This document shows positions 24,339 through 32,055 of a stretch of 32,055 bases of DNA, in pieces. The notes beneath the pieces were generated by a model. It did no database searches and was not told the DNA's origin. It saw only the letters and a list, made by a program, of their open reading frames with translations. This stretch comes from an uncultured bacterium (GTDB lineage Bacteria; Hydrogenedentota; Hydrogenedentia; Hydrogenedentales; Hydrogenedentaceae): assembly GCA_937124615.1 (NCBI GenBank), contig CAKZKR010000107.1:1-32055 (forward strand), written 5' to 3'. Position 1 is the stretch's first letter. Every line of letters starts with the position of its first letter. A program made the translations under genes and the position numbers.

Positions 24339-25838
24339 ATGGCCGAAGTTAATTCAAAAGTGATAGAGAAAGAATTGGACAGCAATACAAATAATGGTGA
24401 AGGCATGAGCACAGTGCATGAGTTGATAAATAAAAAATATGCTTACGGTTGGGTTACACCAATAGAGGAGGAACCGTTTCCTTTTGGGCTAAATGAAGAT
24501 ATAATCCGTAAAATATCTGAGAAAAAAGATGAGCCGGAATGGATGACCGAATGGAGGTTGAATGCATATCGAATCTGGATAGGAATGAAAGAACCGCGTT
24601 GGGCATTTGTTAAATTCAGGACCCCTGATTTTCAGTCTATTCGTTACTATTCTGCTCCGAGAATGAAAGAGAGACCTAAAAGTATAGAAGAAGTAGAGCC
24701 TGAGATTCTTCGAACTTTTGAGAAGTTGGGGATACCTTTAGAGGAACAGAAACGGTTGGCAGGAATAGCGGTAGATGCGGTATTTGATAGTGTTTCTGTT
24801 GCAACAACACATCAAGAAATATTGGGTAAGTTCGGGATAATCTTTTGTTCCATGTCTGAAGCCATTCGTAATTACCCGGACTTGGTCAGGTTATACTTAG
24901 GTTCAGTTGTTCCTCCCAGTGATAATTATTATGCGAGTTTGAATTCTGCGGTTTTTAGTGATGGTTCTTTTGTGTATGTTCCCAAAGGTGTTAAATGCCC
25001 AATGGATTTATCTACTTATTTTCGGATTAACTCTGCACAGACAGGTCAGTTTGAACGAACATTGATTATTGCGGAGGAAGGATCTGAAGTGAGTTATCTG
25101 GAAGGTTGTACCGCACCTATTCGTGATGAAAATCAGTTGCATGCGGCTGTGGTGGAACTTGTTGCTCATAAAAACGCCACCATTCGTTATTCTACGGTTC
25201 AGAATTGGTATGCAGGTGATGAAGAGGGGCGCGGAGGTATCTTTAATTTTGTTACTAAGCGAGGGAAATGCATGGGTGATAATTCGCGTATTTCCTGGAC
25301 GCAGGTGGAAACGGGTTCCGCTATCACATGGAAATATCCCAGTTGTATTTTGCAGGGGGATAATTCTACCGGGGAATTTTATTCCGTTGCATTGACACGA
25401 AATAAACAGCAAGCAGACACAGGGACGAAGATGATACATATTGGTAGAAATACCCATAGCACCATTATAAGTAAAACAATATCTGCGGGGATGAGTCAAA
25501 ATACCTATCGTGGAATGGTTCGGGTGATGCCGAAAGCGGAGAATTCTCGGAATTATACCCAATGCGATTCGTTGCTCATTGGAAATCGTTGTGGCGCCCA
25601 TACTTTTCCTGATATTGATGTTCGTAATTCCTCTTCTTCGGTTGAACATGAAGCAACTACCTCAAAAATCAATGAGGAACAATTATTTTACTGTCGTGCA
25701 CGGGGTATTCGCCCTGAAAATGCAATATCCCTGGTAGTAAATGGTTTTTGTAAAGAGGTTTTTGATCATTTGCCTATGGAGTTTGCGGTAGAAGCAACAC
25801 GATTATTAAGTATTAGTTTAGAAGGAAGTGTCGGATGA
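24339..25838 (+). CDS. sufB: Fe-S cluster assembly scaffold SufB
   Basis: 499 residues, close to SufB length (E. coli 495). SufB forms the SufBC2D complex in the cytoplasm, where a nascent [4Fe-4S] cluster is built. Diagnostic stretches are [93 protein letters not shown] and [16 protein letters not shown]. Cys452 in LFYCRARGI corresponds to the conserved Cys405 of E. coli SufB. GGGGAG lies 11 bases before the ATG. The stop overlaps the sufC start by four bases (ATGA). The N-terminal 45 residues are charged and variable. Confidence 0.97.
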   Translation: MAEVNSKVIEKELDSNTNNGEGMSTVHELINKKYAYGWVTPIEEEPFPFGLNEDIIRKISEKKDEPEWMTEWRLNAYRIWIGMKEPRWAFVKFRTPDFQSIRYYSAPRMKERPKSIEEVEPEILRTFEKLGIPLEEQKRLAGIAVDAVFDSVSVATTHQEILGKFGIIFCSMSEAIRNYPDLVRLYLGSVVPPSDNYYASLNSAVFSDGSFVYVPKGVKCPMDLSTYFRINSAQTGQFERTLIIAEEGSEVSYLEGCTAPIRDENQLHAAVVELVAHKNATIRYSTVQNWYAGDEEGRGGIFNFVTKRGKCMGDNSRISWTQVETGSAITWKYPSCILQGDNSTGEFYSVALTRNKQQADTGTKMIHIGRNTHSTIISKTISAGMSQNTYRGMVRVMPKAENSRNYTQCDSLLIGNRCGAHTFPDIDVRNSSSSVEHEATTSKINEEQLFYCRARGIRPENAISLVVNGFCKEVFDHLPMEFAVEATRLLSISLEGSVG

Positions 25839-26623
25839 GTTTACTTAAAATTAAAAACTTAAGAGCCTTGATTGAAGGACAATTGATACTTCAAGGGATT
25901 GATCTAACTGTTAATCCCGGAGAAGTTCATGCAATTATGGGACCGAATGGTTCAGGAAAAAGTACTCTTGCACAGATTCTTGCAGGGAATGAAAAATATG
26001 AAGTTTCTCCGGAAAGTGAGATTTTATTGTTGGGCGAGAATATTCTGGATATTCCCCCTGAGGAACGATCTCGCAGGGGTGTCTTCATTGCTTTTCAATA
26101 TCCCGTTGAAATACCCGGTCTCTCAAATACGGAATTTTTACATACTGCGATAAATGAGATACGAAAATCAAAAAATTTGCCACCGGTTGACATCTGGGAT
26201 TTTGAAAAGCAATTAAAAGAAAAAATGAAAGAAATAGGTTTAGACCCTTCCTTTTCGGAACGCTCTGTGAATGAGGGGTTCTCGGGAGGGGAGAAAAAAC
26301 GAAATGAAATTGTTCAGATGGCTGTTTTAGAACCTGTCCTTGCCATTTTAGATGAAACAGATTCGGGATTGGATATCGATGCTCTCAAATCCGTAGCAGA
26401 GGGTGTTAATCGTATGAGGTCTCCGGACCGTTCTTTTATTATAATTACCCACTATCAGCGATTATTGAATTACATCCAACCCGATTTTGTGCATGTGCTT
26501 TACAAAGGGAAAATAGTAAAGTCGGGTGGGTTTGAATTAGCCCTTGAACTGGAGCAGAAGGGTTATGATTGGCTTAAAAAGGAAGAAGAAATGGAGATGT
26601 CCTCTATTGGAGTTTTATCGTAA
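25835..26623 (+). CDS. sufC: Fe-S cluster assembly ATPase SufC
   Basis: 262 residues. An ABC-type ATPase without membrane part that drives the SufBC2D scaffold. Walker [10 protein letters not shown] is at 36-44, the Q-loop lies in [12 protein letters not shown], the ABC signature FSGGEKKR starts at about 149, and Walker [11 protein letters not shown] has Asp173 and Glu174. [10 protein letters not shown] and [12 protein letters not shown] are the SufC-specific forms. The ATG shares four bases with the sufB stop, so translation is coupled. The switch His lies in IITHYQRLL. sufD starts 11 bases after the stop. Confidence 0.97.
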   Translation: MSLLKIKNLRALIEGQLILQGIDLTVNPGEVHAIMGPNGSGKSTLAQILAGNEKYEVSPESEILLLGENILDIPPEERSRRGVFIAFQYPVEIPGLSNTEFLHTAINEIRKSKNLPPVDIWDFEKQLKEKMKEIGLDPSFSERSVNEGFSGGEKKRNEIVQMAVLEPVLAILDETDSGLDIDALKSVAEGVNRMRSPDRSFIIITHYQRLLNYIQPDFVHVLYKGKIVKSGGFELALELEQKGYDWLKKEEEMEMSSIGVLS

Positions 26624-26634
26624 AGGGAATATTT

Positions 26635-27945
26635 ATGGCAATAATGTATCAGGACGATAAAAAAATTCAATTGTTAGAGTCCGTTGCTCATATCCGAAAT
26701 GGATTTGTGTTCCCGAATTGGTGGGAGTATTTGTTGCGGAATGGGGCTGATGCTTTTGAAGTATTGCCTATCCCTAATAAGAAGACGGAAGGTTGGCGAG
26801 AAACCAATCTAATGCCCTTTTTCAGTCCGCAGAGGAAATGGACATTAAGGGTACACAAAAAAGTTCAGGAAGAAAATATCCCGAAGAATATATATGATAT
26901 TTTTCCCCCTACTGCCATCTGGGAGAACGGGGCTATAAAGTCAAGAACTTATAACAGCCCTACATTGTTTATTAATAGTTTTAAAGATTCGATACTCCTT
27001 GGATATGGGAATATCATTCAGCAAATATTTAAAAAAGAAAAGGACCCTCAACATATTTTTGAGGCACTGTCGGATATGTTTATGCATAACGGGATATTTC
27101 TTTATATACCGAAAGAAACAGTGGTAGAGAAACCCATTCATATTACAATAATGAGTCGTGGTTTTGATGCGGATACTGTTGATGTCCCGCGTGTGTTGGT
27201 ATATCTTGATGACAATGCTCAGGCTACGGTTACAGTTCATTATGGGGCAGATACTCAAGAACCGCATTCTGTTTGGGTCAATGCAAGGGAGCAAATTATT
27301 GTAGGTAGAAATGCTCATCTTAAATACCTGAACAGTATTCAGGGAACGAATGATACACTCCGTTTCTTTTCTACTTCCGTTCAATTAGGATGTGAAAGTT
27401 CGTTTAGTTATAATTCCCTACATTTGTCCGGTCAATTTATTCGTTCGGAAATAGATGTGGAGATTGAAGGTGAAAATGTTACTTCTCAAATCAATGGACT
27501 TGTTATAAATAAAGGTCGGTGTTTTTCCGAAACACAGCAGCTTATTCAACATCTGAAAGGTTACGGGACAAGTCGGATCCATTGGCGTGGGTTAGGTCAG
27601 GAACAAAGTAAAACGGTTTATCGAGGAAAAATTTATATAGCCCCAGATGCCCAGAAATCCGATTCGATACAACAGTTTAAAGGTTTATCTCTTTCGGATG
27701 AGGCCGTAATCAATGCTAAACCTCAGTTAGAAATATATGCGGATGATGTCCGTTGTACTCATGGGGCTACTGTAGGTCCTCCTCCTCCGGACTTGATATA
27801 CTATTTCCAGACACGCGGGATTAAACCTGATAAAGCACGCTCTTTGCTTATTCGTGGGTTTATTAATCAGATTTTGAAAGAGTTTCCCATCCGTGAAGTA
27901 GAAGATTTTGTTAACATTTGTATTAGCAAAGAAGTAAAAGAGTAA
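26635..27945 (+). CDS. sufD: Fe-S cluster assembly protein SufD
   Basis: 436 residues. It pairs with SufB in the SufBC2D scaffold. SufB/D C-terminal beta-helix hallmarks are visible: IHITIMSRG, DNAQATVTVHYG, FSYNSLHLSGQFIRSEIDVEIEGEN, HWRGLGQEQSKTVYRGKIYI and ADDVRCTHGATVGPPPPDLIYYFQTRGI. His376 in CTHGATVG matches the conserved His360 of E. coli SufD, a cluster-formation residue. N-terminal GWRETNLMPF is the SufD-type entry motif. It lies between sufC and sufS with gaps of 11 and five bases. AAAGGG precedes the ATG. Confidence 0.95.
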   Translation: MAIMYQDDKKIQLLESVAHIRNGFVFPNWWEYLLRNGADAFEVLPIPNKKTEGWRETNLMPFFSPQRKWTLRVHKKVQEENIPKNIYDIFPPTAIWENGAIKSRTYNSPTLFINSFKDSILLGYGNIIQQIFKKEKDPQHIFEALSDMFMHNGIFLYIPKETVVEKPIHITIMSRGFDADTVDVPRVLVYLDDNAQATVTVHYGADTQEPHSVWVNAREQIIVGRNAHLKYLNSIQGTNDTLRFFSTSVQLGCESSFSYNSLHLSGQFIRSEIDVEIEGENVTSQINGLVINKGRCFSETQQLIQHLKGYGTSRIHWRGLGQEQSKTVYRGKIYIAPDAQKSDSIQQFKGLSLSDEAVINAKPQLEIYADDVRCTHGATVGPPPPDLIYYFQTRGIKPDKARSLLIRGFINQILKEFPIREVEDFVNICISKEVKE

Positions 27946-27950
27946 TTAGA

Positions 27951-29255
27951 ATGAGTTTACATATTAAAAAAGAGGTGCCTTCTTTGAGTAAAGACCCCTT
28001 ACAACGACGCCGATGGCATTTAGAATCGCTGGCACGGAAAATAGGAATTGAGAGTATTCGAGCCCAATTCCCTATTCTGGAAATTATAGTTCGTGGAAAA
28101 CCTTTGGTGTATCTCGATAATGCAGCCACTTCGCAAAAACCTAAGAATGTTATAGATACCATTGCACGATATTATCAACGAGAGAATGCAAATGTTCATC
28201 GGGGAATACATTTTTTAAGTGAAAAAGTTACGGAAAAATATGAGGAAGTTCGTTCGAAAGTAGCCCGTTTTTTAGGGGCTAAGGTTGATTGTGAAATTGT
28301 TTTTACAAGAGGGACAACCGATTCAATAAACTTGATTGCACAGTCATACGCCTATCCCCGACTCAAACCGGGGGATGAGATATTAATTACACAAATGGAA
28401 CACCATTCCAACTTAATACCCTGGCAGGTCGTTTCTCAACGAACGGGGGCCAATTTGAAAGTAGTTCCAATAACGGATGAAGGGATACTGGACTTAACAC
28501 AGATAGAACAAGTACTTTCTGAAAGGACAAAAATTGTTTCTGTGGTTCATGTTTCCAATGTATTGGGGACGATTAATCCTATTTCGGAACTTTCAAAGAA
28601 GGCCCATGAGGTAGGGGCTGTAATAGTGGTGGATGGAGCACAGAGCACCCCTCACATGCCCATTAATGTACAGGAATTGGATTGTGATTTCTTCGCGTGT
28701 TCCGGACATAAAATGTATGCTCCAACAGGTATCGGCGTCCTGTATGGAAAAGCTCCACTGCTGGAAAGCATGGAACCCTATCAAACGGGTGGAAGCATGA
28801 TATTGCATGTTTCTCTGGAAAAAGCAGAGTACGCCCATACCCCCCAGAAATTTGAGGCCGGGACACCAAATATTGAAGGAGTAATTGCATTAGGAAGTGC
28901 GGTCGACTTTTTGCAATCTATAGGCATGCATGAGATTTATCATTATGAATCGGCATTGGTCCAATACGCATACGAAATTCTTTCACAGATACCGGGGGTA
29001 CATATTTTGGGTCCTAAAAAACCTCGAGCGGGAGTTGTTTCTTTTACTATGGATTGTGCGCATCCCCATGATATAGGACAAATTCTCGATGAAGAAGGAA
29101 TTGCGATTCGTGCCGGACATCATTGTGCCCAACCTATTATGGAACGGTATGGTATATCCAGCACAGCGCGAGCATCCTTTGCGGTGTATAATACTGTTGA
29201 TGAAATTGACCAATTGGCCGAAGCAATATATAAAGTGCAGGAGATATTTAAATGA
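27951..29255 (+). CDS. sufS: Cysteine desulfurase SufS
   Basis: 434 residues. A pyridoxal-phosphate enzyme that takes sulphur from L-cysteine as a persulfide for cluster assembly. Lys254 in CSGHKMYAPTG holds the cofactor, Cys392 in AGHHCAQP is the persulfide cysteine (group II form), and YLDNAATSQKP, ANVHRGIHFLSEK, TRGTTDSINLIA, QMEHHSNLIPWQ and VVDGAQSTPHMP are family hallmarks. About 35 residues precede the usual start (first motif FPIL); the ATG at 27951 lies five bases after sufD, and the next gene overlaps its stop by four bases. Acts with SufU. Confidence 0.96.
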   Translation: MSLHIKKEVPSLSKDPLQRRRWHLESLARKIGIESIRAQFPILEIIVRGKPLVYLDNAATSQKPKNVIDTIARYYQRENANVHRGIHFLSEKVTEKYEEVRSKVARFLGAKVDCEIVFTRGTTDSINLIAQSYAYPRLKPGDEILITQMEHHSNLIPWQVVSQRTGANLKVVPITDEGILDLTQIEQVLSERTKIVSVVHVSNVLGTINPISELSKKAHEVGAVIVVDGAQSTPHMPINVQELDCDFFACSGHKMYAPTGIGVLYGKAPLLESMEPYQTGGSMILHVSLEKAEYAHTPQKFEAGTPNIEGVIALGSAVDFLQSIGMHEIYHYESALVQYAYEILSQIPGVHILGPKKPRAGVVSFTMDCAHPHDIGQILDEEGIAIRAGHHCAQPIMERYGISSTARASFAVYNTVDEIDQLAEAIYKVQEIFK

Positions 29256-29707
29256 GCTCGGCATCGCGTGCTCTATATGAAAAGGTTTTGCTTGACCATG
29301 CTAAAAATCCGAGAAATTATGGAGAACCTGAAGCATACGACCGAAAAATAGAAGGTTATAATCCTTTATGTGGGGACCATTTTGTTTTTTATCTAAAGTA
29401 TGATGGGGATACAATCAGAAGGATAAACTTTACAGGTCAGGGATGTGCTATTTCTAAAGCGTCTGCATCGTTACTCACCGCTTTTCTTGAAAATCAACCT
29501 AAAGATAAAGCCATTTTGGTGATTAATAAGTTTCTTGAATTATTAAAAACATCTCCCAATTCACCTGTTAATGAGGATGAATGGGGAAAACTTACTGCTA
29601 TTGCAGGTGTTCGTGAATTCCCTATTCGTATAAAGTGTGCTTCGCTGGCATGGCATTCTGTTCTCAATATTCTAACAGGGACAGAAAAAACGACCACCAC
29701 AGAGTAG
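29252..29707 (+). CDS. sufU: SufU-type zinc sulphurtransferase
   Basis: 151 residues. In Bacillus-type SUF systems SufU takes sulphur from SufS through a zinc-bound cysteine. Residues LYEKVLLDHAKNPRNYG, NPLCGD (Cys40, Asp42), GQGCAISKASASLL (Cys65) and RIKCASLAWHS (Cys129) are the four expected zinc ligands. The insertion between Cys65 and Cys129 separates SufU from IscU. The start ATG shares four bases (ATGA) with the sufS stop. No sufE or sufA is found in the cluster, which fits use of SufU. Confidence 0.95.
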   Translation: MSSASRALYEKVLLDHAKNPRNYGEPEAYDRKIEGYNPLCGDHFVFYLKYDGDTIRRINFTGQGCAISKASASLLTAFLENQPKDKAILVINKFLELLKTSPNSPVNEDEWGKLTAIAGVREFPIRIKCASLAWHSVLNILTGTEKTTTTE

Positions 29708-29788
29708 AGTATATCCTGAAGAGAGAAGTATCCCCTTGTTTTTTGTTACAATTAGAGTTTCTTGTTATTCGACTTACTGAATATAAAG

Positions 29789-29793
29789 AAGGA
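29789..29793 (+). promoter_or_regulatory. Ribosome binding site deciding the nadA start
   Basis: AAGGA, nine bases before the ATG at 29803. An upstream ATG at 29635 opens the same frame but lies inside sufU and would add 56 residues that look like translated sufU in another frame. The shorter start is chosen. Confidence 0.75.
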
Positions 29794-29802
29794 TTTATAG
29801 GT

Positions 29803-30870
29803 ATGGAAGCAGAAACGGTTTCGGATGAAGATACATTTCATATTGCCGAACAGATGCGAAAAAAACTGAAAGGTATTATTCCTGATTTTGAAATTGAATT
29901 AAAAGCAGAACTGGCTCAAGAAATTCTTCGATTGAAAAAGGAGAAGAATGCAGTTATTCTGGGGCATAACTACATGGAACCTGTTTTATATCATTCTATC
30001 CCCGACTATGTAGGAGATTCTCTACAACTTTCTTCTATTGCAAGTAAAACAGAAGCCGATATTATTGTTTTTTGTGGCGTATGGTTTATGGGCGAGACCG
30101 CAAAAATATTAAACCCTCATAAAACTGTTATCGTGCCCTCGCGTGAAGCAGGTTGTTCTCTGGCGGAAGGAATCAATAGAAATGATTTGATTGAGTTGAA
30201 GAAGAAATTTCCCGGGGTTCCCGTTGTGTCCTATGTCAATACCTATGCGGATACGAAGGCGGAATCTGATTATTGTTGTACTTCGGGAAATGCAGGGAAA
30301 GTCCTTACCCATATTTTTAAGCAGGGACATAAAGCGGTAATTTTTGTGCCCGATGAGTACCTGGCAAAGAATACAGCTTCGGAGTTGAATGTGGACTATT
30401 TTTTCCCTGATGAAATAACAATGGAAGAGATAAAATCAAGAATGCGAGAAGTGGTTATTGGTTGGAAGGCAAGATGTGAAGTCCATGAATTGTTTAAACC
30501 GGAAGATGTGGACCGCGTCCGGGAGCAATATCCGGGGGTAAAAATTCTTGCGCATCCTGAGTGTCCCCCTGAAGTTATACAAAAGGTAGATTTTTCGGGA
30601 AGTACTCAAGGGATGCTTGATTATGTAAAAAAACATCCTAAGGATAGAATTGCTTTGTTTACAGAGTGTGCTATGGGAGATAATATCCAGGCAGAATTTC
30701 CAGAACTGGAAGTAGTTCAAGCTTGTTCCCTCCGTTGCAAGCACATGAACTTGATAACTCTTGAACAAACATTAGAATCTTTACAGAAAATACAGTATCA
30801 GGTAGAATTACCGAATGAGATTGTCGAACAGGCAAAGCAACCTATCCAAAGGATGATAGAAATCCGTTAA
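29803..30870 (+). CDS. nadA: Quinolinate synthase NadA
   Basis: 355 residues from the ATG at 29803. With aspartate oxidase, NadA makes quinolinate for NAD from iminoaspartate and dihydroxyacetone phosphate in the cytoplasm, using a [4Fe-4S] cluster bound by three cysteines. The presumed ligands are Cys91 (FCGVWFMGETAKILNP), Cys225 (KARCEVHE) and Cys312 (RCKHMNLITLE), with spacing like the longer B. subtilis type. Other hallmarks are AVILGHNYMEPVLY, DYVGDSLQLS, VPSREAGCSLAEG, CTSGNA and GSTQGML. Start 29803 is backed by AAGGA. The gene lies 95 bases after sufU; nadB and nadC are not in the window. Cotranscription with suf makes sense for an Fe-S enzyme. Confidence 0.95.
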   Translation: MEAETVSDEDTFHIAEQMRKKLKGIIPDFEIELKAELAQEILRLKKEKNAVILGHNYMEPVLYHSIPDYVGDSLQLSSIASKTEADIIVFCGVWFMGETAKILNPHKTVIVPSREAGCSLAEGINRNDLIELKKKFPGVPVVSYVNTYADTKAESDYCCTSGNAGKVLTHIFKQGHKAVIFVPDEYLAKNTASELNVDYFFPDEITMEEIKSRMREVVIGWKARCEVHELFKPEDVDRVREQYPGVKILAHPECPPEVIQKVDFSGSTQGMLDYVKKHPKDRIALFTECAMGDNIQAEFPELEVVQACSLRCKHMNLITLEQTLESLQKIQYQVELPNEIVEQAKQPIQRMIEIR

Positions 30871-30911
30871 GTAAATAAATATTTAAATTTGTTTTTATAA
30901 AAGGTTTTATT

Positions 30912-31892
30912 ATGAAAAAGAAAACAGGATTTACTCTTATTGAGCTGTTGGTAGCCATTGCTATTATAGGGATTTTAGCGGCTATCTTACTGCCTGCATT
31001 GGCGAGGGCTCGCGAATCAGCTCGCCGTGCCTCGTGTCAGAATAATTTGAAACAATGGGGACTTATTTTTAAGATGTATTCTGGTGAGTCCAAAGGAGCC
31101 AAATATCCGCCTGTAATTATGGATTACAGAAATGCTGTTGATTGTAAACAGGCGGGGTTCCCATCTGTGGGGATGAAATCAATTGTTGTAGCAGGACCTC
31201 ACCCGGAGATGATATATCCGGAATATCTGACAGATGTTAATATTCTTCTTTGTCCTTCAGACCCTGCGCATACCCCCGATTCGTTAATAAGTCCATTAAC
31301 AGAAAACACAGATATAACCATTCCCTGTTCGGAAAAAGGGAAGGGCATGTGGAACATGCAAGCCAGTTATTATTATTTAGGCTGGGTTTTTGATAAAGGC
31401 GATACTACAGACCCTCAGACCAATTTGTCCTTAGTTCCTTTTTTAAATATTGTGAGTGGGACAGCCCCCACACAAATAATTCAAGGTTTACTTGAAGCGG
31501 TTCTGCCTTTCTTTGTAAATCATGAGAATGGTAGAGCCGACCGTGATATTGTTATTTCCGCAACAACTGCGGGACTTACAGGGCAACCGCCCGTCGGTAA
31601 TGCAGGCGGTGATACAATTTATAGGCTGAGAGAAGGTATTGAGCGATTTTTGATTACAGATATTAACAATCCTGCTCGTTCTGCAAAAGCCCAGAGCAGT
31701 TTATGGATTATGATGGATAAACTCACATCAGACCCCTCTTTATATAACCATATCCCTGGCGGGGCTAATGTCCTTTTCTTTGATGGGCATGTTGAGTTTT
31801 TAAGGTATCAGGAAAAAGGTCCTGCCCCTGTAAATGGTGGAGTTGCTACAGCAACCAACGCCCTCGAAAAGATAAATTTCAGTATGTTCTAA
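30912..31892 (+). CDS. Prepilin-like secreted protein (N-methylation motif, DUF1559-like end)
   Basis: 326 residues. The N-terminus is a type IV prepilin signal: MKKKTG then cleavage before [21 protein letters not shown], with Glu at position five of the mature chain, followed by [23 protein letters not shown]. This is the major form in Planctomycetes, Lentisphaerae and Hydrogenedentes, where hundreds of copies occur per genome. The end carries [20 protein letters not shown], the H-x-DG motif of that family (one residue longer than the usual spacing). The middle ([17 protein letters not shown]) is also typical. It is processed by a prepilin peptidase and anchored in the envelope as a pseudopilin; the precise role is unknown. 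Starts 41 bases after nadA; AAAAGG precedes the ATG. Confidence 0.9.
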   Translation: MKKKTGFTLIELLVAIAIIGILAAILLPALARARESARRASCQNNLKQWGLIFKMYSGESKGAKYPPVIMDYRNAVDCKQAGFPSVGMKSIVVAGPHPEMIYPEYLTDVNILLCPSDPAHTPDSLISPLTENTDITIPCSEKGKGMWNMQASYYYLGWVFDKGDTTDPQTNLSLVPFLNIVSGTAPTQIIQGLLEAVLPFFVNHENGRADRDIVISATTAGLTGQPPVGNAGGDTIYRLREGIERFLITDINNPARSAKAQSSLWIMMDKLTSDPSLYNHIPGGANVLFFDGHVEFLRYQEKGPAPVNGGVATATNALEKINFSMF

Positions 31893-32055
31893 CATATCAC
31901 TTCTCAAAAAACCAGATCGTTATAGGATATTTTTGCTAATAGTTGTGTGGATTTTATTGTAAATCATTTTTAAAATAACTTAAAGTAGAGATATGATGGA
32001 GTCGTTTTTGTCACCTATCCCTTATGTAGATTATGATTTTTTTATATTATAAAAT
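31893..32055. other. Right-end non-coding stretch
   Basis: AT-rich 163 bases after the prepilin-like gene. I find no convincing gene, terminator or promoter in it. Confidence 0.5.

Noticed and set aside
25008-25649. 213-residue minus-strand frame inside sufB
   Set aside because: Antisense shadow of sufB; no motif and no ribosome site.
29635-29802. N-terminal 56-residue extension of NadA
   Set aside because: It overlaps sufU, has no family similarity and a better start with AAGGA exists at 29803.
1-32055. tRNA, rRNA, CRISPR array, transposon or phage genes
   Set aside because: Scanned the gaps and frames; no cloverleaf-like GC-rich stretch, no repeat-spacer pattern, no transposase or integrase motif found.

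Overview
The window looks like a chromosomal stretch from an uncultured anaerobic, polysaccharide-using bacterium of the Planctomycetota / PVC / Candidatus Hydrogenedentota type. The pointers are a family-typical combination, not a marker gene: a prepilin of the DUF1559-like kind, a HEAT-repeat protein fused to DUF1080, a GxGYxYP putative glycoside hydrolase, a Tat-exported Gfo/Idh/MocA oxidoreductase, a Ser/Thr kinase fused to an FGE-sulfatase domain, and the oxygen-sensitive class III ribonucleotide reductase. Base composition is AT-rich (roughly 40% G+C by eye) and even; I see no insertion sequence, phage gene, tRNA, rRNA or CRISPR array.

Left part (1-12536), all on the minus strand: a Gfo/Idh/MocA oxidoreductase and a HEAT-DUF1080 protein 11 bases apart, then a GxGYxYP protein, a kinase-FGE protein, a winged-helix/Fe-S protein, a LamG-like + GH5-like secreted glycosidase, and an MFS transporter that runs off the left edge. 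The theme is export, carbohydrate breakdown and signalling.

Middle (12537-15934): a 600-base gene-free region and then nrdD-nrdG on the plus strand. The region holds a dense array of DnaA-box sequences at about 11-base steps, a NrdR-box pair with 31-base repeat distance, and a promoter whose -35 lies inside the second NrdR box. This is the most interesting part of the window: it looks like a control region joining replication initiator (DnaA) and nucleotide sensor (NrdR) at the anaerobic ribonucleotide reductase. A replication origin is the alternative.

Right-centre (15965-23971): a secreted CocE/NonD-type hydrolase (minus), a PAP2 phosphatase (plus) whose 3' end overlaps by 98 bases a convergent unknown membrane protein (minus), a secreted protein with two copies of one beta-rich repeat (minus), a chorismate-synthase-like protein that has lost several hallmark residues (minus), and a uronate-isomerase-like amidohydrolase (minus).

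Right (24339-31892), all plus: a tightly packed sufB-sufC-sufD-sufS-sufU operon for Fe-S cluster assembly, followed by nadA, whose product itself needs a [4Fe-4S] cluster, and then a prepilin-like protein. Several long frames begin upstream of the likely translation start; where a Shine-Dalgarno sequence or family alignment decides it, I give the shorter start (Gfo/Idh at 12536, GxGYxYP at 8393, CocE-like at 17605, NadA at 29803).
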